Source: SHWB01 sp050246875
Lineage (GTDB): Bacteria; Pseudomonadota; Alphaproteobacteria; UBA6615
Direction of reading: 5' to 3'
NCBI GenBank assembly: GCA_050246875.1
Contig: JBFWVF010000010.1
Span: 1 to 64,000 of the forward strand
Length of the DNA stretch: 64,000 bases
Shown: positions 1 through 8,412 of the stretch, in pieces
Numbering within the stretch: position 1 is the first letter of the stretch
How the letters are laid out: the number at the start of each line of letters is the position of its first letter
The notes under the pieces: model-generated
The model's database searches: none
Told to the model about the DNA's origin: nothing
The model's input: only the letters and a program-made list of their open reading frames with translations
Position numbers and translations under genes: made by a program

Positions 1-119
1 CTCCCTCCGCCACCTCTGCACCTTTGGCTTCGGGTGTCAGGCCACGGAAGTGGACTGCCGCACGAAGGCGATCAGGCCAAGTGCACTATCCCTGCCATCC
101 GACCGGTGCCGGGGCCGGT
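1..119. other. Window edge, no gene seen
   Basis: I see no supportable coding region here. The short plus-strand open frame that begins in this stretch runs antisense through the MEDS-LuxR gene and has no recognisable motif. Confidence 0.6.
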
Positions 120-995
120 TCAACCATTCCCAAGCACGATACCAAGCAGATCGACGACATTCCGGGCGCCGAGCTTCTGCATGATGTTCTTGCGATGAAA
201 TTCCACCGTGCGCGGGCTGATGTCGAGGCTGCGCGCCGCTTCCTTGCTTGAGGCGCCCTTGACGACCTGCGCCAGCACGACCTGCTCCCGATGCGTCAGA
301 TGCCGGCGGCCGGGAAACGGCTTCGAGAGAATATCGATCGCGCCATTCAACCGTCCGATCTCGCGCTTTGCTTCGACCAGCTCCGGCGTTTCGAGGAATT
401 CCCACCGGCCGTCCCGCTTCGCAACCGAGAAATTGTGCGTGCGAGCCACATCGAGCACGTCGACGGCGCGGCTTGCCTGAAGGGAATAGGTGCACAGCAC
501 GATCATTCGCCGCCCGGCAAGCGAGCGGTCGAGCTCGGCCTCGTAATCGCGGAAGGTGGTCCAGAGACCCGTCTCGAACCAGAAGGCATTGCCGCTGACC
601 CGCATGCCCTCGAAGCCGCGCGCCAGCGCATCGTCCAGCTTGGCGTGCCAGCCGCCGGTGATCCGTTGCGGGTCGAATTCATTGCCGCGCAGATACCATT
701 TGTAGCCGGGGACGAATTCGATCTGGCCGTCGCGCAGATGTCGCTCGAAATCGGGAACGGAACGGCGCAACGCGTCGATGGCGGTCTCGCGGTCGATCGG
801 GTCCGACAAGGCCCAGACGCAGAATTCCCCGCTGGCGAGGCCGGCGGCGAAATAGTCGGCATGCAGGTCGTACAAATCCTGCGATGTCTCGTAGAACAGG
901 CAGATATGCGTGCCCCATGGCCGGTCGCCGACAGGGCCGAGACCGGTGTTACGCAAAGGATCGATATCAGGGGCAGTTCGCGCATGGAGCGACAT
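120..995 (-). CDS. MEDS-domain sensor with LuxR-type DNA-binding domain
   Basis: Predicted cytoplasmic transcription regulator of 291 residues. Residues about 25-190 look like a MEDS (DcmR-type) sensory domain, seen in THICLFYET near the start and the FRDYEAELDRSL stretch near 148-159. Residues 232-290 form a LuxR-type helix-turn-helix (LTHREQVVLAQVVKGASSKE, then PRTVEFHRKNIMQKL). The frame is open further upstream, but I chose the ATG at 995 because GAGGTGG lies 7 bases before it and the MEDS homology begins soon after. It is divergent from the LOV-GGDEF-EAL gene, and the gap holds an 18-bp palindrome that could be its operator. The ligand is unknown. Family assignment is firm; the regulatory target is inference. 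Confidence 0.85.
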   Translation of the reverse strand: MSLHARTAPDIDPLRNTGLGPVGDRPWGTHICLFYETSQDLYDLHADYFAAGLASGEFCVWALSDPIDRETAIDALRRSVPDFERHLRDGQIEFVPGYKWYLRGNEFDPQRITGGWHAKLDDALARGFEGMRVSGNAFWFETGLWTTFRDYEAELDRSLAGRRMIVLCTYSLQASRAVDVLDVARTHNFSVAKRDGRWEFLETPELVEAKREIGRLNGAIDILSKPFPGRRHLTHREQVVLAQVVKGASSKEAARSLDISPRTVEFHRKNIMQKLGARNVVDLLGIVLGNG

Positions 996-1077
996 CCAGG
1001 CACCACCTCTGCGAACCATTGTCGCATACCTTTTAGCACGAACGGTATCCGCGGTCACCACTGCCCGGCGTCCCGAG

Positions 1078-1095
1078 CCTCGTAGATCTACGAGG
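1078..1095. promoter_or_regulatory. 18-bp perfect palindrome, candidate LuxR-type operator
   Basis: CCTCGTAGATCTACGAGG is its own reverse complement over all 18 bases. It lies between the divergent MEDS-LuxR and LOV-GGDEF-EAL genes, 83 bases upstream of the first start and 179 bases upstream of the second. LuxR-type regulators commonly bind palindromes of this length, so autoregulation or shared control is a reasonable inference. No binding evidence is available here. Confidence 0.5.
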
Positions 1096-1273
1096 AGCCG
1101 CGCCCCGTGGCGGTACGAGTTCCGCTGCCGGGCGCAGCGCACCATCTCGCACCGCATGCGCGGGCTTGCCGTGAGGACCCGGGCAAGCCGGGAATCACCG
1201 GTCGTTCCCGCTCCGGCCCGCGCGGCAACGCTCCCGGGCCGCCACGCCGGACGCCGCGCGAGGACCACCGCGA

Positions 1274-3052
1274 ATGACGGGCAAAAAGTTCAAGTCAACC
1301 GGTCGCCTTCTTTCCCTCCTTGCAGGCACCGAACAGGCCCTGCCGGAGCGCGTGAGCGAGCTGGCCGGCATGTCGGCCGCGGCCATTGCAGCGGTGATCG
1401 AGGAGATCGACGAGGGCGTGCTCATCGCGGATGGCAATGATCCGGACCTGCGGCTCGTCCATGTGAATCGGGCTTTCGAGACCATCACGGGCTACTCCCG
1501 CGAGGAAGCGATCGGCAAGAACTGCCGTTACCTGCAAGGGAGCGACAGGCTTCAGCCGGAAATCGTCAGGATGCGGGAGGCGATCGACGCGCGCACACCC
1601 GTCGCCGTCACCTTGCGGAATTACCGCAAGGACGGCCGTCTCTTCTGGAATTCCATCCGACTTTTCCCGCTGCCGGCTGCGGGCAATACGACCTACGTCG
1701 TGGGCCTCATTACCGATGTGAGCGACCTGTATCTCTCGGCCGAACGGATCGATCGGGCCGAGCACCAGGACCCGCTCACCGGCACCATGAACCGCTATGG
1801 CTTCGTGGAACGGTTCGACGCGCTGTCGCGGCGCTCGGCGCAATTGCCGGTCATCGTCAAGATCAACGTGGCACAGTTCCATGACATCAACACGAGCTAC
1901 GGATTCGATGTCGGCGACGCGCTATTGCAACAGACGGCGCAACGGTTGCAGGCCCTTGGCCCCGACCTGATCGCGCGGACCGACGGCGACGTGTTTGCCA
2001 TCGCCTGCTTCGTGGACGGACGCGAGCAGGCCGTGGCCTGGGTGAACAGGATAGGGGCCGCGCTGGGCCAGCGGTTCGTGCTTCCGGGCGCCTCCATCGA
2101 GGTCAGGTTCGCCACCGGCTTCGTGATGGGGCAAGCGGGCAGCAACGCCATCTCCCTGCTTCGCCAGGCGGGCACCGCCCTTCATCATTCGCGGCACACG
2201 CGGCTGCGCGACGTCAAGGAGTTCGACGCCGCCGATCAGCGTCGCTCCGTGCAGCGACAACGCCTGACGAACGAACTGCAGCAAGCGGTCGCCAACAGCG
2301 AATTCCTGTTCCACTACCAGCCGCGCGTCGATCTGCGCACCGGCGCGGTCATCGGGGCCGAGGCCCTGTTGCGCTGGAATCACGGCGTGTTCGGGCTGCA
2401 GCGTCCCGACCGGTTCATCGAACTCGCCGAAGACACCGGGCTGATACTCGATATCGGCCACTGGGGCCGGCGCGAGGTCGCCCGCTTCGCGGCCGAGGTG
2501 AACCGGCACCGCCAGACCCCGCTCCATTTCTCGCTCAACGTCGCGGCCATCGAGCTGACGCACCGGGATATCGTTGCCTCGGTTGAGGACGCCGTGAAGG
2601 AGAGCGGAGCTGACCCGGCCTGGCTGACGCTCGAGATCACCGAACGCATGCTCGCCGAAGAGACGCCGAAACTCATGGAGATACTTCAGCGGTTGCGCGA
2701 ATTCGGGGTCGGATTGTCGATCGACGATTTCGGCGTCGGGTATTCGTCCTTTCGCTATGTCGAACGATTCCCGCTGACCGAAATCAAGGTCGACAAGGGG
2801 CTGGTCGACGAAATGTCGAAAAGCGCCGCCAAGCGCATCGTCATCGGCGCCGTTGTCGACATCGGTCGGGCACTGGATCTCGATATCGTGGCGGAAGGGA
2901 TCGAGACGGAGGCTCAAAGGGACGCCCTTGCGGCCATGAACTGCCCCTTCGGCCAGGGCTATCTTTTCGGCAAGCCCGTCGAACCGGATGCCTTCCAGGC
3001 ACTCGCGGGAACGGCCGCGTGCGGCAGGCTCCAGTCCGTGCGTTCCATCTAG
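1274..3052 (+). CDS. LOV (blue-light) - GGDEF - EAL signalling protein
   Basis: Predicted cytoplasmic cyclic-di-GMP enzyme of 592 residues. Residues about 40-150 are a LOV-type PAS domain with the flavin-adduct signature GKNCRYLQG (Cys84), NYRKDG (Asn116) and FWN (Asn126). The strand that normally carries the flipping Gln reads VGLITDVS, so that site is Ile146. The GGDEF domain (about 165-325) is degenerate, with DGDVF at 237-241, and is probably not a diguanylate cyclase. The EAL domain (about 335-580) keeps E363-A-L, N422, E454, D484-D485, K505, E541 and Q561, so c-di-GMP hydrolysis is likely. GAGGA about 8 bases upstream supports the start. It is divergent from the MEDS-LuxR gene. Light control is inferred from the motif. 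Confidence 0.9.
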   Translation: MTGKKFKSTGRLLSLLAGTEQALPERVSELAGMSAAAIAAVIEEIDEGVLIADGNDPDLRLVHVNRAFETITGYSREEAIGKNCRYLQGSDRLQPEIVRMREAIDARTPVAVTLRNYRKDGRLFWNSIRLFPLPAAGNTTYVVGLITDVSDLYLSAERIDRAEHQDPLTGTMNRYGFVERFDALSRRSAQLPVIVKINVAQFHDINTSYGFDVGDALLQQTAQRLQALGPDLIARTDGDVFAIACFVDGREQAVAWVNRIGAALGQRFVLPGASIEVRFATGFVMGQAGSNAISLLRQAGTALHHSRHTRLRDVKEFDAADQRRSVQRQRLTNELQQAVANSEFLFHYQPRVDLRTGAVIGAEALLRWNHGVFGLQRPDRFIELAEDTGLILDIGHWGRREVARFAAEVNRHRQTPLHFSLNVAAIELTHRDIVASVEDAVKESGADPAWLTLEITERMLAEETPKLMEILQRLREFGVGLSIDDFGVGYSSFRYVERFPLTEIKVDKGLVDEMSKSAAKRIVIGAVVDIGRALDLDIVAEGIETEAQRDALAAMNCPFGQGYLFGKPVEPDAFQALAGTAACGRLQSVRSI

Positions 3053-3085
3053 GTACTGCTCGTCGAGTGCCGGCTGCCCGGCCCG

Positions 3086-3532
3086 TCAGTCCGGCGGGGC
3101 GACGAGGTCGGCGATGGCGCGCACGGCGACGGCGTAGCCGCGCGGTCCCAGTCCGGCGATCACCGCCGTCGCCACCTTCGAGACCAGCGAGTTGTGGTAG
3201 TAGGCCTCGCGGCGGTGGACGTTGGAGATGTGCAGCTCGACGATCGGGCCGGGGAACATCTTCAGCGCGTCGAGCACGGCGATCGAGGTGAAGGTCAGCG
3301 CCGCCGGGTTGATGACGATGCCGGCGCCGTCGTCGATCGCCTCGTGGATCCAGTCGACGAGCTGGCCCTCGTAATTCGTCTGGTGGAAGCGCAGCGGCCG
3401 GTCGCCCGCCGCCGCCCGGCACATCGCCTCGACCTCCGCCAGCGTGGTGCGGCCGTAGATCTCGGGCTCCCGTTTGCCCAGCCGGTTGAGGTTGGGGCCG
3501 TTGAGGACGTAGAGCGGTTTCTGCGCGGTCAT
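3086..3532 (-). CDS. aroQ: Type II 3-dehydroquinate dehydratase (variant active site)
   Basis: Interconverts 3-dehydroquinate and 3-dehydroshikimate. At 148 residues it has the usual type II length. The NGPNLNRLGKREPEIYG opening is present, as are Asn75, Glu99, His101 and Arg108. The normal NPAAYTHTS segment reads NPAALTFTS, so the substrate-binding His81 is Phe and Tyr79 is Leu. AGGAGG sits just upstream of the ATG. It is the last gene of a minus-strand run behind a TRAP transporter and a shikimate/quinate dehydrogenase, so I infer a catabolic role with quinate or shikimate rather than aromatic biosynthesis. The changed residues leave some doubt about activity or substrate. Confidence 0.88.
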   Translation of the reverse strand: MTAQKPLYVLNGPNLNRLGKREPEIYGRTTLAEVEAMCRAAAGDRPLRFHQTNYEGQLVDWIHEAIDDGAGIVINPAALTFTSIAVLDALKMFPGPIVELHISNVHRREAYYHNSLVSKVATAVIAGLGPRGYAVAVRAIADLVAPPD

Positions 3533-3555
3533 GCCGGCCTCCTGCGTCGGTGGTC

Positions 3556-4857
3556 TCAGCCCTGGTAGCCGAACAGCCGCGGCAGCCAGAGGACGATCTC
3601 GGGAACGAAGGTGATGCAGGCGAGAGCCGCCAGCATGGCGAACAGGAACGGCATCGCCTCGCGCACGATCTGTCGTACCGGCACGCCGGCGATGCGGGTC
3701 ATGACGAACAGCAGCAGGCCGAAGGGCGGCGTGATCAGCCCGAGCATGATGTTGACGACCACCATGACGCCGAAATGCACCGGGTCGATGCCGAGCGCGC
3801 CTGCCGCCGGGATCAGCACCGGAACCACGACCAGCAGGATGGTCGTGCCCTCCAGCACGCAGCCGAGCAGCAGCAGCAGCACGTTGACGAGCACGAGGAA
3901 CCAGAAGGCCGAGAGTTGCGAGGCGGTCAGGACGGCGCGGATGGTCTCCGGGATGTTCTCGACCGTCACCACGTAGTTGAAGGCCAGCGCGCCGGCGATC
4001 AGCATGCCGACGGAGGCTGCCGTGCGGGCGCTGTCGAGGACCGAGCGGTAGAGGTCGGCGAAGGTGACGCTGCGGTAGACCACGGCGGAGACGGCCAGCG
4101 CGTAGGCCGCCGCCACGGCCGCCGCCTCGGTCGGCGTCGTGGCACCGCTGTAGATGCCGCCGAGCAGGACCACGGGCATGAGCAGGGTCGGCAGCGCGCG
4201 CCAGGCGATGCACGGCAGCTCGCGCAGCGGCGTCGGCGGCTCGACCGGGAAGTTGCCGCGGCGCGCGGCGACGGCGACGATGGTCATCAGCGCCAGCGCC
4301 ATCAGCAGCCCGGGCACCACGCCGCCGAGGAAGAGAAAGCCGATCGAGGCGTCGGACACGAGCGCGTAGAGGATCATCGGGATCGACGGCGGGATGATCG
4401 GCCCGATCACGGCCGTCGCCGCCGTCAGCGCTGCGGCATAGGCCGGGCGGTAGCGGCCGCCGGCCGTCATCATCGTCTGCATCATCTTGCCGGTGCCGGC
4501 GGCGTCGGCGATGGCCGAACCCGACATGCCGGCGAAGATGATGCTCTGCAGGACGTTGACCTGGGCGAGGCCGCCGCGGAAGCGGCCGACGACGGCGTTG
4601 CAGAAGCGCAGCAGCCGCTCGGTCATCGAGCCGACGTTCATCAGCTCGGCCGCCAGGATGAACAGCGGCACGGCGAGGATGATGTAGTTGGTGTTCATGC
4701 CGTTGAGGAGCTGCTCGGCCGCCGTACCCATGTCGAGGCCGGCGGTCAGCAGGTAGAGGATCGAGCCGAGGATCATGGCGTGGCCGATCGGCAGGCCGAG
4801 CAGCGCCAGCACCGTGATGGCGACGATCGCCAGCGAGAACGGGCTCGCCGGGTTCAC
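3556..4857 (-). CDS. dctM: TRAP transporter large permease (DctM type)
   Basis: Inner-membrane transport subunit of 433 residues with about a dozen hydrophobic segments, including GMSGSAIADAAGTGKMM and the IIPPSIPMILYA and TPPFGLLLFV stretches typical of DctM. It couples ion entry to uptake of the ligand delivered by the periplasmic DctP partner. The GTG start at 4857 overlaps the stop of the DctQ gene as GTGA, indicating translational coupling. Longer upstream reading is out of frame with DctQ and is not real. Neighbouring quinate/shikimate genes suggest a cyclic hydroxy-acid substrate, which is inference. Confidence 0.93.
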   Translation of the reverse strand: MNPASPFSLAIVAITVLALLGLPIGHAMILGSILYLLTAGLDMGTAAEQLLNGMNTNYIILAVPLFILAAELMNVGSMTERLLRFCNAVVGRFRGGLAQVNVLQSIIFAGMSGSAIADAAGTGKMMQTMMTAGGRYRPAYAAALTAATAVIGPIIPPSIPMILYALVSDASIGFLFLGGVVPGLLMALALMTIVAVAARRGNFPVEPPTPLRELPCIAWRALPTLLMPVVLLGGIYSGATTPTEAAAVAAAYALAVSAVVYRSVTFADLYRSVLDSARTAASVGMLIAGALAFNYVVTVENIPETIRAVLTASQLSAFWFLVLVNVLLLLLGCVLEGTTILLVVVPVLIPAAGALGIDPVHFGVMVVVNIMLGLITPPFGLLLFVMTRIAGVPVRQIVREAMPFLFAMLAALACITFVPEIVLWLPRLFGYQG

Positions 4858-5384
4858 AGGCCCGACCCCGCACCGGCCCCGGCCCCCGGTGCGGCATCCG
4901 CGCCCGCCGGCTCGCCGCGCAGCGCGCGCCCGCCGAGCCACAGGTGGCGGACGAGGACGGCGACGACGAAGACGATGTAGATCGAGAACAGCCAGTCCAT
5001 GCGGATCTTCAGATAGGCCGTGCTCTCGACCTTCATGAACAGCACGTAGTCGACGCTCGCCGGCAGGGACACGGCGTAGAGCGGCACCAGCGCCACCGCC
5101 GCCAGCAGCGCCATGCGCCGGCGCAGCGCCGGCCGCACATGCGCGTAGATCAGGTCGAAGCGGATCTCCTCGCGCTCGCGCAGCACGAAGGCGGCGCCCC
5201 ACAGGACGATCCAGATCCACAGGATCGAGCTGACCTCGTTGGTCCAGCCGATCGGCAGGTTCAGCACGTAGCGGAAGACGACCTGCAGGATGAAGGCGAC
5301 GAACATCGCCGCCAGCATCGCGGCCAGCACGTTCTCGCCGCGGCGGTAGAGCCACCCCGCCAGACCTGCGATGCCCCGATGCAC
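4854..5384 (-). CDS. dctQ: TRAP transporter small permease (DctQ type)
   Basis: Inner-membrane protein of 176 residues with four predicted membrane segments. It carries the typical stretch QVVFRYVLNLPIGWTNEVSS and WIWIVLWGAAFVLRE in the first half. The last 25 residues are a Pro/Ala/Gly-rich tail (EPAGADAAPGAGAGAGSGL) of low complexity. DctQ partners DctM in the membrane complex. The stop overlaps the DctM start by four bases. It lies 72 bases downstream of the DctP gene, in the same orientation. Confidence 0.92.
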   Translation of the reverse strand: MHRGIAGLAGWLYRRGENVLAAMLAAMFVAFILQVVFRYVLNLPIGWTNEVSSILWIWIVLWGAAFVLREREEIRFDLIYAHVRPALRRRMALLAAVALVPLYAVSLPASVDYVLFMKVESTAYLKIRMDWLFSIYIVFVVAVLVRHLWLGGRALRGEPAGADAAPGAGAGAGSGL

Positions 5385-5456
5385 GCGCGCTTCCCCGCTG
5401 GCCGGTAGGCAAGCCGGTCGGCCCCGGCGCGCATGCCGGGGCCGCCGACGGGGAGG

Positions 5457-6443
5457 CTAGAGGGCGTTGATCTTTTCGACCATGCCCTTCGGCCAATCCT
5501 TGGCCAGGTCGGACGCGAGGTACTTGCGCTGGGCATGGGCGCGGAAGGCGGCCTGGTCGGGCTCGTAGATCTGCAGCCCCTTGGCCTTGAACTGCGCCAC
5601 GAGGTCGGCCTCGCGCGCGCGATGCTTCTTCGTGGAGAAGTCGATCGCCGCGTCGGCCGCCGCCCGGAAGCGCTTCTGGCCGTCGGGCGACATGCCGCTC
5701 CAGACCTTGCTGGAAACGGTCAGCAGGTCGAACCCGACCAGATGCGAGGTCATGACGATCTGCGACATCACCTCGTAGAACTTCATGTTCTCGACGTTGG
5801 GCAGCGGGTTGTCCTGGCCGTCGATGGCGCCGGTCTGCAGGCCGGTATAGACCTCGGCATAGGCCATCGGCGTCGGGTTGGCGCCGAGCGATTCGCCGAG
5901 GAACTGCCACGCCTCGCCCGGCGGCATGCGCAGCTTGATGCCGGCCATGTCGGCGGGGGTGGTGATCTTCCTGTTCGGCTTCAGCCCGATCTGGCGGGCG
6001 CCGAAATAGGTCGGTCCGAGGATGCGGATGCCGAGCTGGTCCTCAGCCATCTTCTTCATTTCGGCGCCGGGCGCGCTGGCGAAGAACTTCGCGAGATGGT
6101 CGGCGTCGCGGAAGAGATAGGCGGCGGTCAGGATCGACCAGGCGGGAACCTGCTTGGAGACGTCCTGCGGCGAGATGTTGCCCATCTCGAGGTTGCCGCG
6201 CTGCAGCGCCACCAGCTCGGTGCCCTGCTTGAACAGGTTGCCGCCGTAGTAGCCCTCGAAGTCGAAGTCGCCCGCCACCGCGGCGGCGAACTGCTTCATC
6301 ATCTCGGCGCGGATGTCCTGCTCGGAGAACACGGCCGAGAAGCGGAGCTTGGGCTTGCCCTGGGCGAGGGCGGGGAAGCTGATGGCGGCTGCCGCCACGC
6401 CGGTTCCGACGAGAAACCGGCGGCGTGTTGTGCGTGCGGTCAT
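5457..6443 (-). CDS. dctP: TRAP transporter periplasmic substrate-binding protein (DctP type)
   Basis: Periplasmic ligand-binding protein of 328 residues. The N-terminus TTRRRFLVGTGVAAAAISF followed by ALAQG looks like a Tat-type signal peptide with cleavage after ALA. The DctP fold is seen in the GGNLFKQGTELVALQRGNLEMG region, the ARQIGLKPNRKITTPADMAG region, and GAIDGQDNPLPNV. GGGAGGAAAC directly before the ATG fixes the start. It is first of the three TRAP genes and follows the AroE-type dehydrogenase gene. Quinate or shikimate is the likely ligand by context only. Confidence 0.93.
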   Translation of the reverse strand: MTARTTRRRFLVGTGVAAAAISFPALAQGKPKLRFSAVFSEQDIRAEMMKQFAAAVAGDFDFEGYYGGNLFKQGTELVALQRGNLEMGNISPQDVSKQVPAWSILTAAYLFRDADHLAKFFASAPGAEMKKMAEDQLGIRILGPTYFGARQIGLKPNRKITTPADMAGIKLRMPPGEAWQFLGESLGANPTPMAYAEVYTGLQTGAIDGQDNPLPNVENMKFYEVMSQIVMTSHLVGFDLLTVSSKVWSGMSPDGQKRFRAAADAAIDFSTKKHRAREADLVAQFKAKGLQIYEPDQAAFRAHAQRKYLASDLAKDWPKGMVEKINAL

Positions 6444-6510
6444 GTTTCCTCCCGTTTTCTGCATGATGGCGATGGGGTCGGTAACGCTACGGTCCTCCAC
6501 GGGCGGCCGG

Positions 6511-7419
6511 TCACGCGGCGGCCTCGAAGTGGCAGGCCATCGACGCCATGGTCGACTTCCTGCCGGTGAACAGCTCGAAGGCCCGCACCGCCTGGCCGAT
6601 GGCCATGCCCGTGCCGGCCAGCGTGCGGCAGCCCAGCGCGCGCGCTGCGCGCAGCAATTCCGTTTCCTCCGGGAAGTAGACGATCTCGGCCACCCAGTGC
6701 CGGGCGGCGAGCAACGCGCCGGGAAAGGGAACGCCCGGGTACTTCGCCATGCCGACGGGCGTGGCGTTGACCACGCCGTCGACACCGGGCAGCGCCGCCG
6801 CGATGTCGTCGACCGGCAGGATACGATCGCCCCAGTTCTCGCGCAGCCGCAGGGCGAGCGCCCGCGACCGCGCCGCCACGCTGTCGTGGATGGCGAGCCG
6901 GCGGACGCCGAGATCGAGCAGCGCGTGCGCCACCGCGGCGCCCGCGCCGCCGGCGCCGAACTGCATCACCGCGTCGCGCGGAACGTCGGCGAGGCCGGCG
7001 CGGAAATTCTCGGCAAAGCCCCAGCAGTCGGTGTTGTGGCCGATGGTCCGCCCGCCGTCGTAGACCACGGTATTCACCGCCCCGATCGCCGCCGCCTCGG
7101 GCGACAGCGCATCCAGCCGCGGCACGATCGCCTGCTTGAACGGATGCGTGACGTTGAAGCCCTGGAAGCCGAGCGCGGCGCCAGCGCCGAGCATGTCGGC
7201 CAGCGCGTCGTCGGGGAGGTCGAGGGCGTCGAAATCCACCAGCACGTAGGTACAGTCGAGGCCGAGGCGGGCCGCCTCGCGCTCGTGCATGGCCGGCGTG
7301 CGCGAGGCCTGGATGCCGCGTCCGATCAGACCGACGAGGATCGACGGCGAGGCCGGCCGGGCCGCAGCCGGGTGCGCCTGGACGATCCGCCTCAGCCGGT
7401 CGATGCAGTCGCGTCGCAC
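6511..7419 (-). CDS. Shikimate/quinate 5-dehydrogenase family protein
   Basis: NAD(P)-dependent dehydrogenase of 302 residues resembling the catabolic shikimate/quinate dehydrogenases more than biosynthetic AroE. The opening is GLIGRGIQASRTPAMHE. The catalytic pair is NVTHPFK (Lys95) and NTD (Asp131), followed by the nucleotide-binding loop QFGAGGAGAAV. No ATG lies before the homology, so I chose GTG at 7419, which has GGGAG about 9 bases upstream. It is the first gene of the minus-strand quinate/shikimate run. A TetR-type operator lies between its -35 and -10 hexamers. Product is 3-dehydroquinate or 3-dehydroshikimate, by family. Confidence 0.88.
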   Translation of the reverse strand: MRRDCIDRLRRIVQAHPAAARPASPSILVGLIGRGIQASRTPAMHEREAARLGLDCTYVLVDFDALDLPDDALADMLGAGAALGFQGFNVTHPFKQAIVPRLDALSPEAAAIGAVNTVVYDGGRTIGHNTDCWGFAENFRAGLADVPRDAVMQFGAGGAGAAVAHALLDLGVRRLAIHDSVAARSRALALRLRENWGDRILPVDDIAAALPGVDGVVNATPVGMAKYPGVPFPGALLAARHWVAEIVYFPEETELLRAARALGCRTLAGTGMAIGQAVRAFELFTGRKSTMASMACHFEAAA

Positions 7420-7452
7420 GTCCCTGGTCTCCCAGTCGGCCTCGGCGCGAAC

Positions 7453-7479
7453 ATTGTACGAAACAGTTCGTATAGTCAA
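7453..7479 (-). promoter_or_regulatory. Promoter of the dehydrogenase/TRAP run with embedded operator
   Basis: Read on the minus strand, TTGACT (7479-7474) and TACAAT (7458-7453) are 15 bases apart. The spacer holds the inverted repeat TACGAA-acag-TTCGTA (7457-7472). A repressor bound here would block RNA polymerase. The same TTGTACGAA half-site recurs upstream of the QuiC gene. The TetR-family gene lies next door on the plus strand. Confidence 0.65.
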
Positions 7480-7626
7480 TTTTCCGCCGCCGGGCGGACG
7501 CCCCGGCGCGTCCGGGCCCGCCGTTTCCGGCGGCTGTTTGCATCGCCCCGTTCCGGCGCCATTATGCGGGGCTGCCGGGCGACACCGCCCGGGCCGCGCC
7601 GAACCTGCCCGCGAGAGATCGGAACG

Positions 7627-8292
7627 ATGAAGAAGAAGCCCGGCCCGGAAGGCGCCAGGTCCGTCACCCGGACGCGCCGTCCCGAGGCGACCCGGCAGGA
7701 CATCATCGACGTCGCCACGCGCGAATTCGCGCAGAACGGCCTGTCCGGCGCGCGCGTCGACGAGATCGCCGACAAGACCGGCTCCAGCAAGCGGATGATC
7801 TACTACTACTTCGGCGACAAGGAGGGGCTCTACCTCGCCGTCCTCGAGGAAGCCTACCGCCGGGTGCGGACCACCGAGGCCGGGCTCGACCTCGAACACC
7901 TGCCGCCGGCCGAAGCCCTGCGAAAGCTGGTCGAGTTCACCTTCGATCACCACCATTCCAACGAGGCCTTCATTCGCCTGGTGATGATCGAGAACATCCA
8001 TCACGGCGACTATCTGGCGCGCTCGCGGACGATCCAGGACCTGAACGTGTCGGCGATCGGGGAACTGGAAAGCATTTACCGGCGCGGCCTGCAGGACGGC
8101 ATCTTCCGCAAGGGGCTGACCGCCATCGACCTGCACTGGCAGATCAGCGCGCTGTGCTTCTTCAACGTCTCGAACCGCGCCACCTTCTCGCGCATCTTCC
8201 GCGTCGACCTCGCCTCGAAGAAGGCGCTGGCGGCGCTGCGCCAGCAGGTCGTCGACATGATCCTGCGCAACGTGCTGAAGACGCCGGGCTGA
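7627..8292 (+). CDS. TetR-family transcriptional regulator of the quinate/shikimate cluster
   Basis: DNA-binding regulator of 221 residues. The N-terminal helix-turn-helix covers about residues 22-68 (RQDIIDVATREFAQNGLSGA, then SSKRMIYYYFGDKEGLY). The C-terminal half is a ligand-binding helical domain with an unusual run of histidines (DHHHSNEAF near 99-107 and NIHHGDY). The gene sits between two operators that share a half-site, one before the minus-strand dehydrogenase/TRAP genes and one before quiC. I infer a repressor relieved by a pathway intermediate such as shikimate, dehydroshikimate or protocatechuate. Confidence 0.9.
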   Translation: MKKKPGPEGARSVTRTRRPEATRQDIIDVATREFAQNGLSGARVDEIADKTGSSKRMIYYYFGDKEGLYLAVLEEAYRRVRTTEAGLDLEHLPPAEALRKLVEFTFDHHHSNEAFIRLVMIENIHHGDYLARSRTIQDLNVSAIGELESIYRRGLQDGIFRKGLTAIDLHWQISALCFFNVSNRATFSRIFRVDLASKKALAALRQQVVDMILRNVLKTPG

Positions 8293-8324
8293 GGCGGCCG
8301 GCGACAGCCGTCGCCGGCGCGCGT

Positions 8325-8370
8325 TTGACGCGGCCGACGCGCGCGCCTATTTTGTACGAACTAGTACAAA
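8325..8370 (+). promoter_or_regulatory. quiC promoter with overlapping operator
   Basis: TTGACG (8325-8330) and TATTTT (8348-8353) are separated by 17 bases. The perfect inverted repeat TTTGTAC-gaacta-GTACAAA (8351-8370) begins inside the -10 hexamer. The left arm plus spacer shares TTGTACGAA with the site upstream of the dehydrogenase gene, so one regulator probably controls both directions. Confidence 0.68.
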
Positions 8371-8412
8371 CATACCGGCCATGACAGCCGGGAGCGAGGA
8401 GGGCCGCCGATC

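Noticed and set aside
24..251. Plus-strand 75-codon open frame at the window start
   Set aside because: It overlaps the C-terminus of the MEDS-LuxR gene on the other strand and has no recognisable motif.
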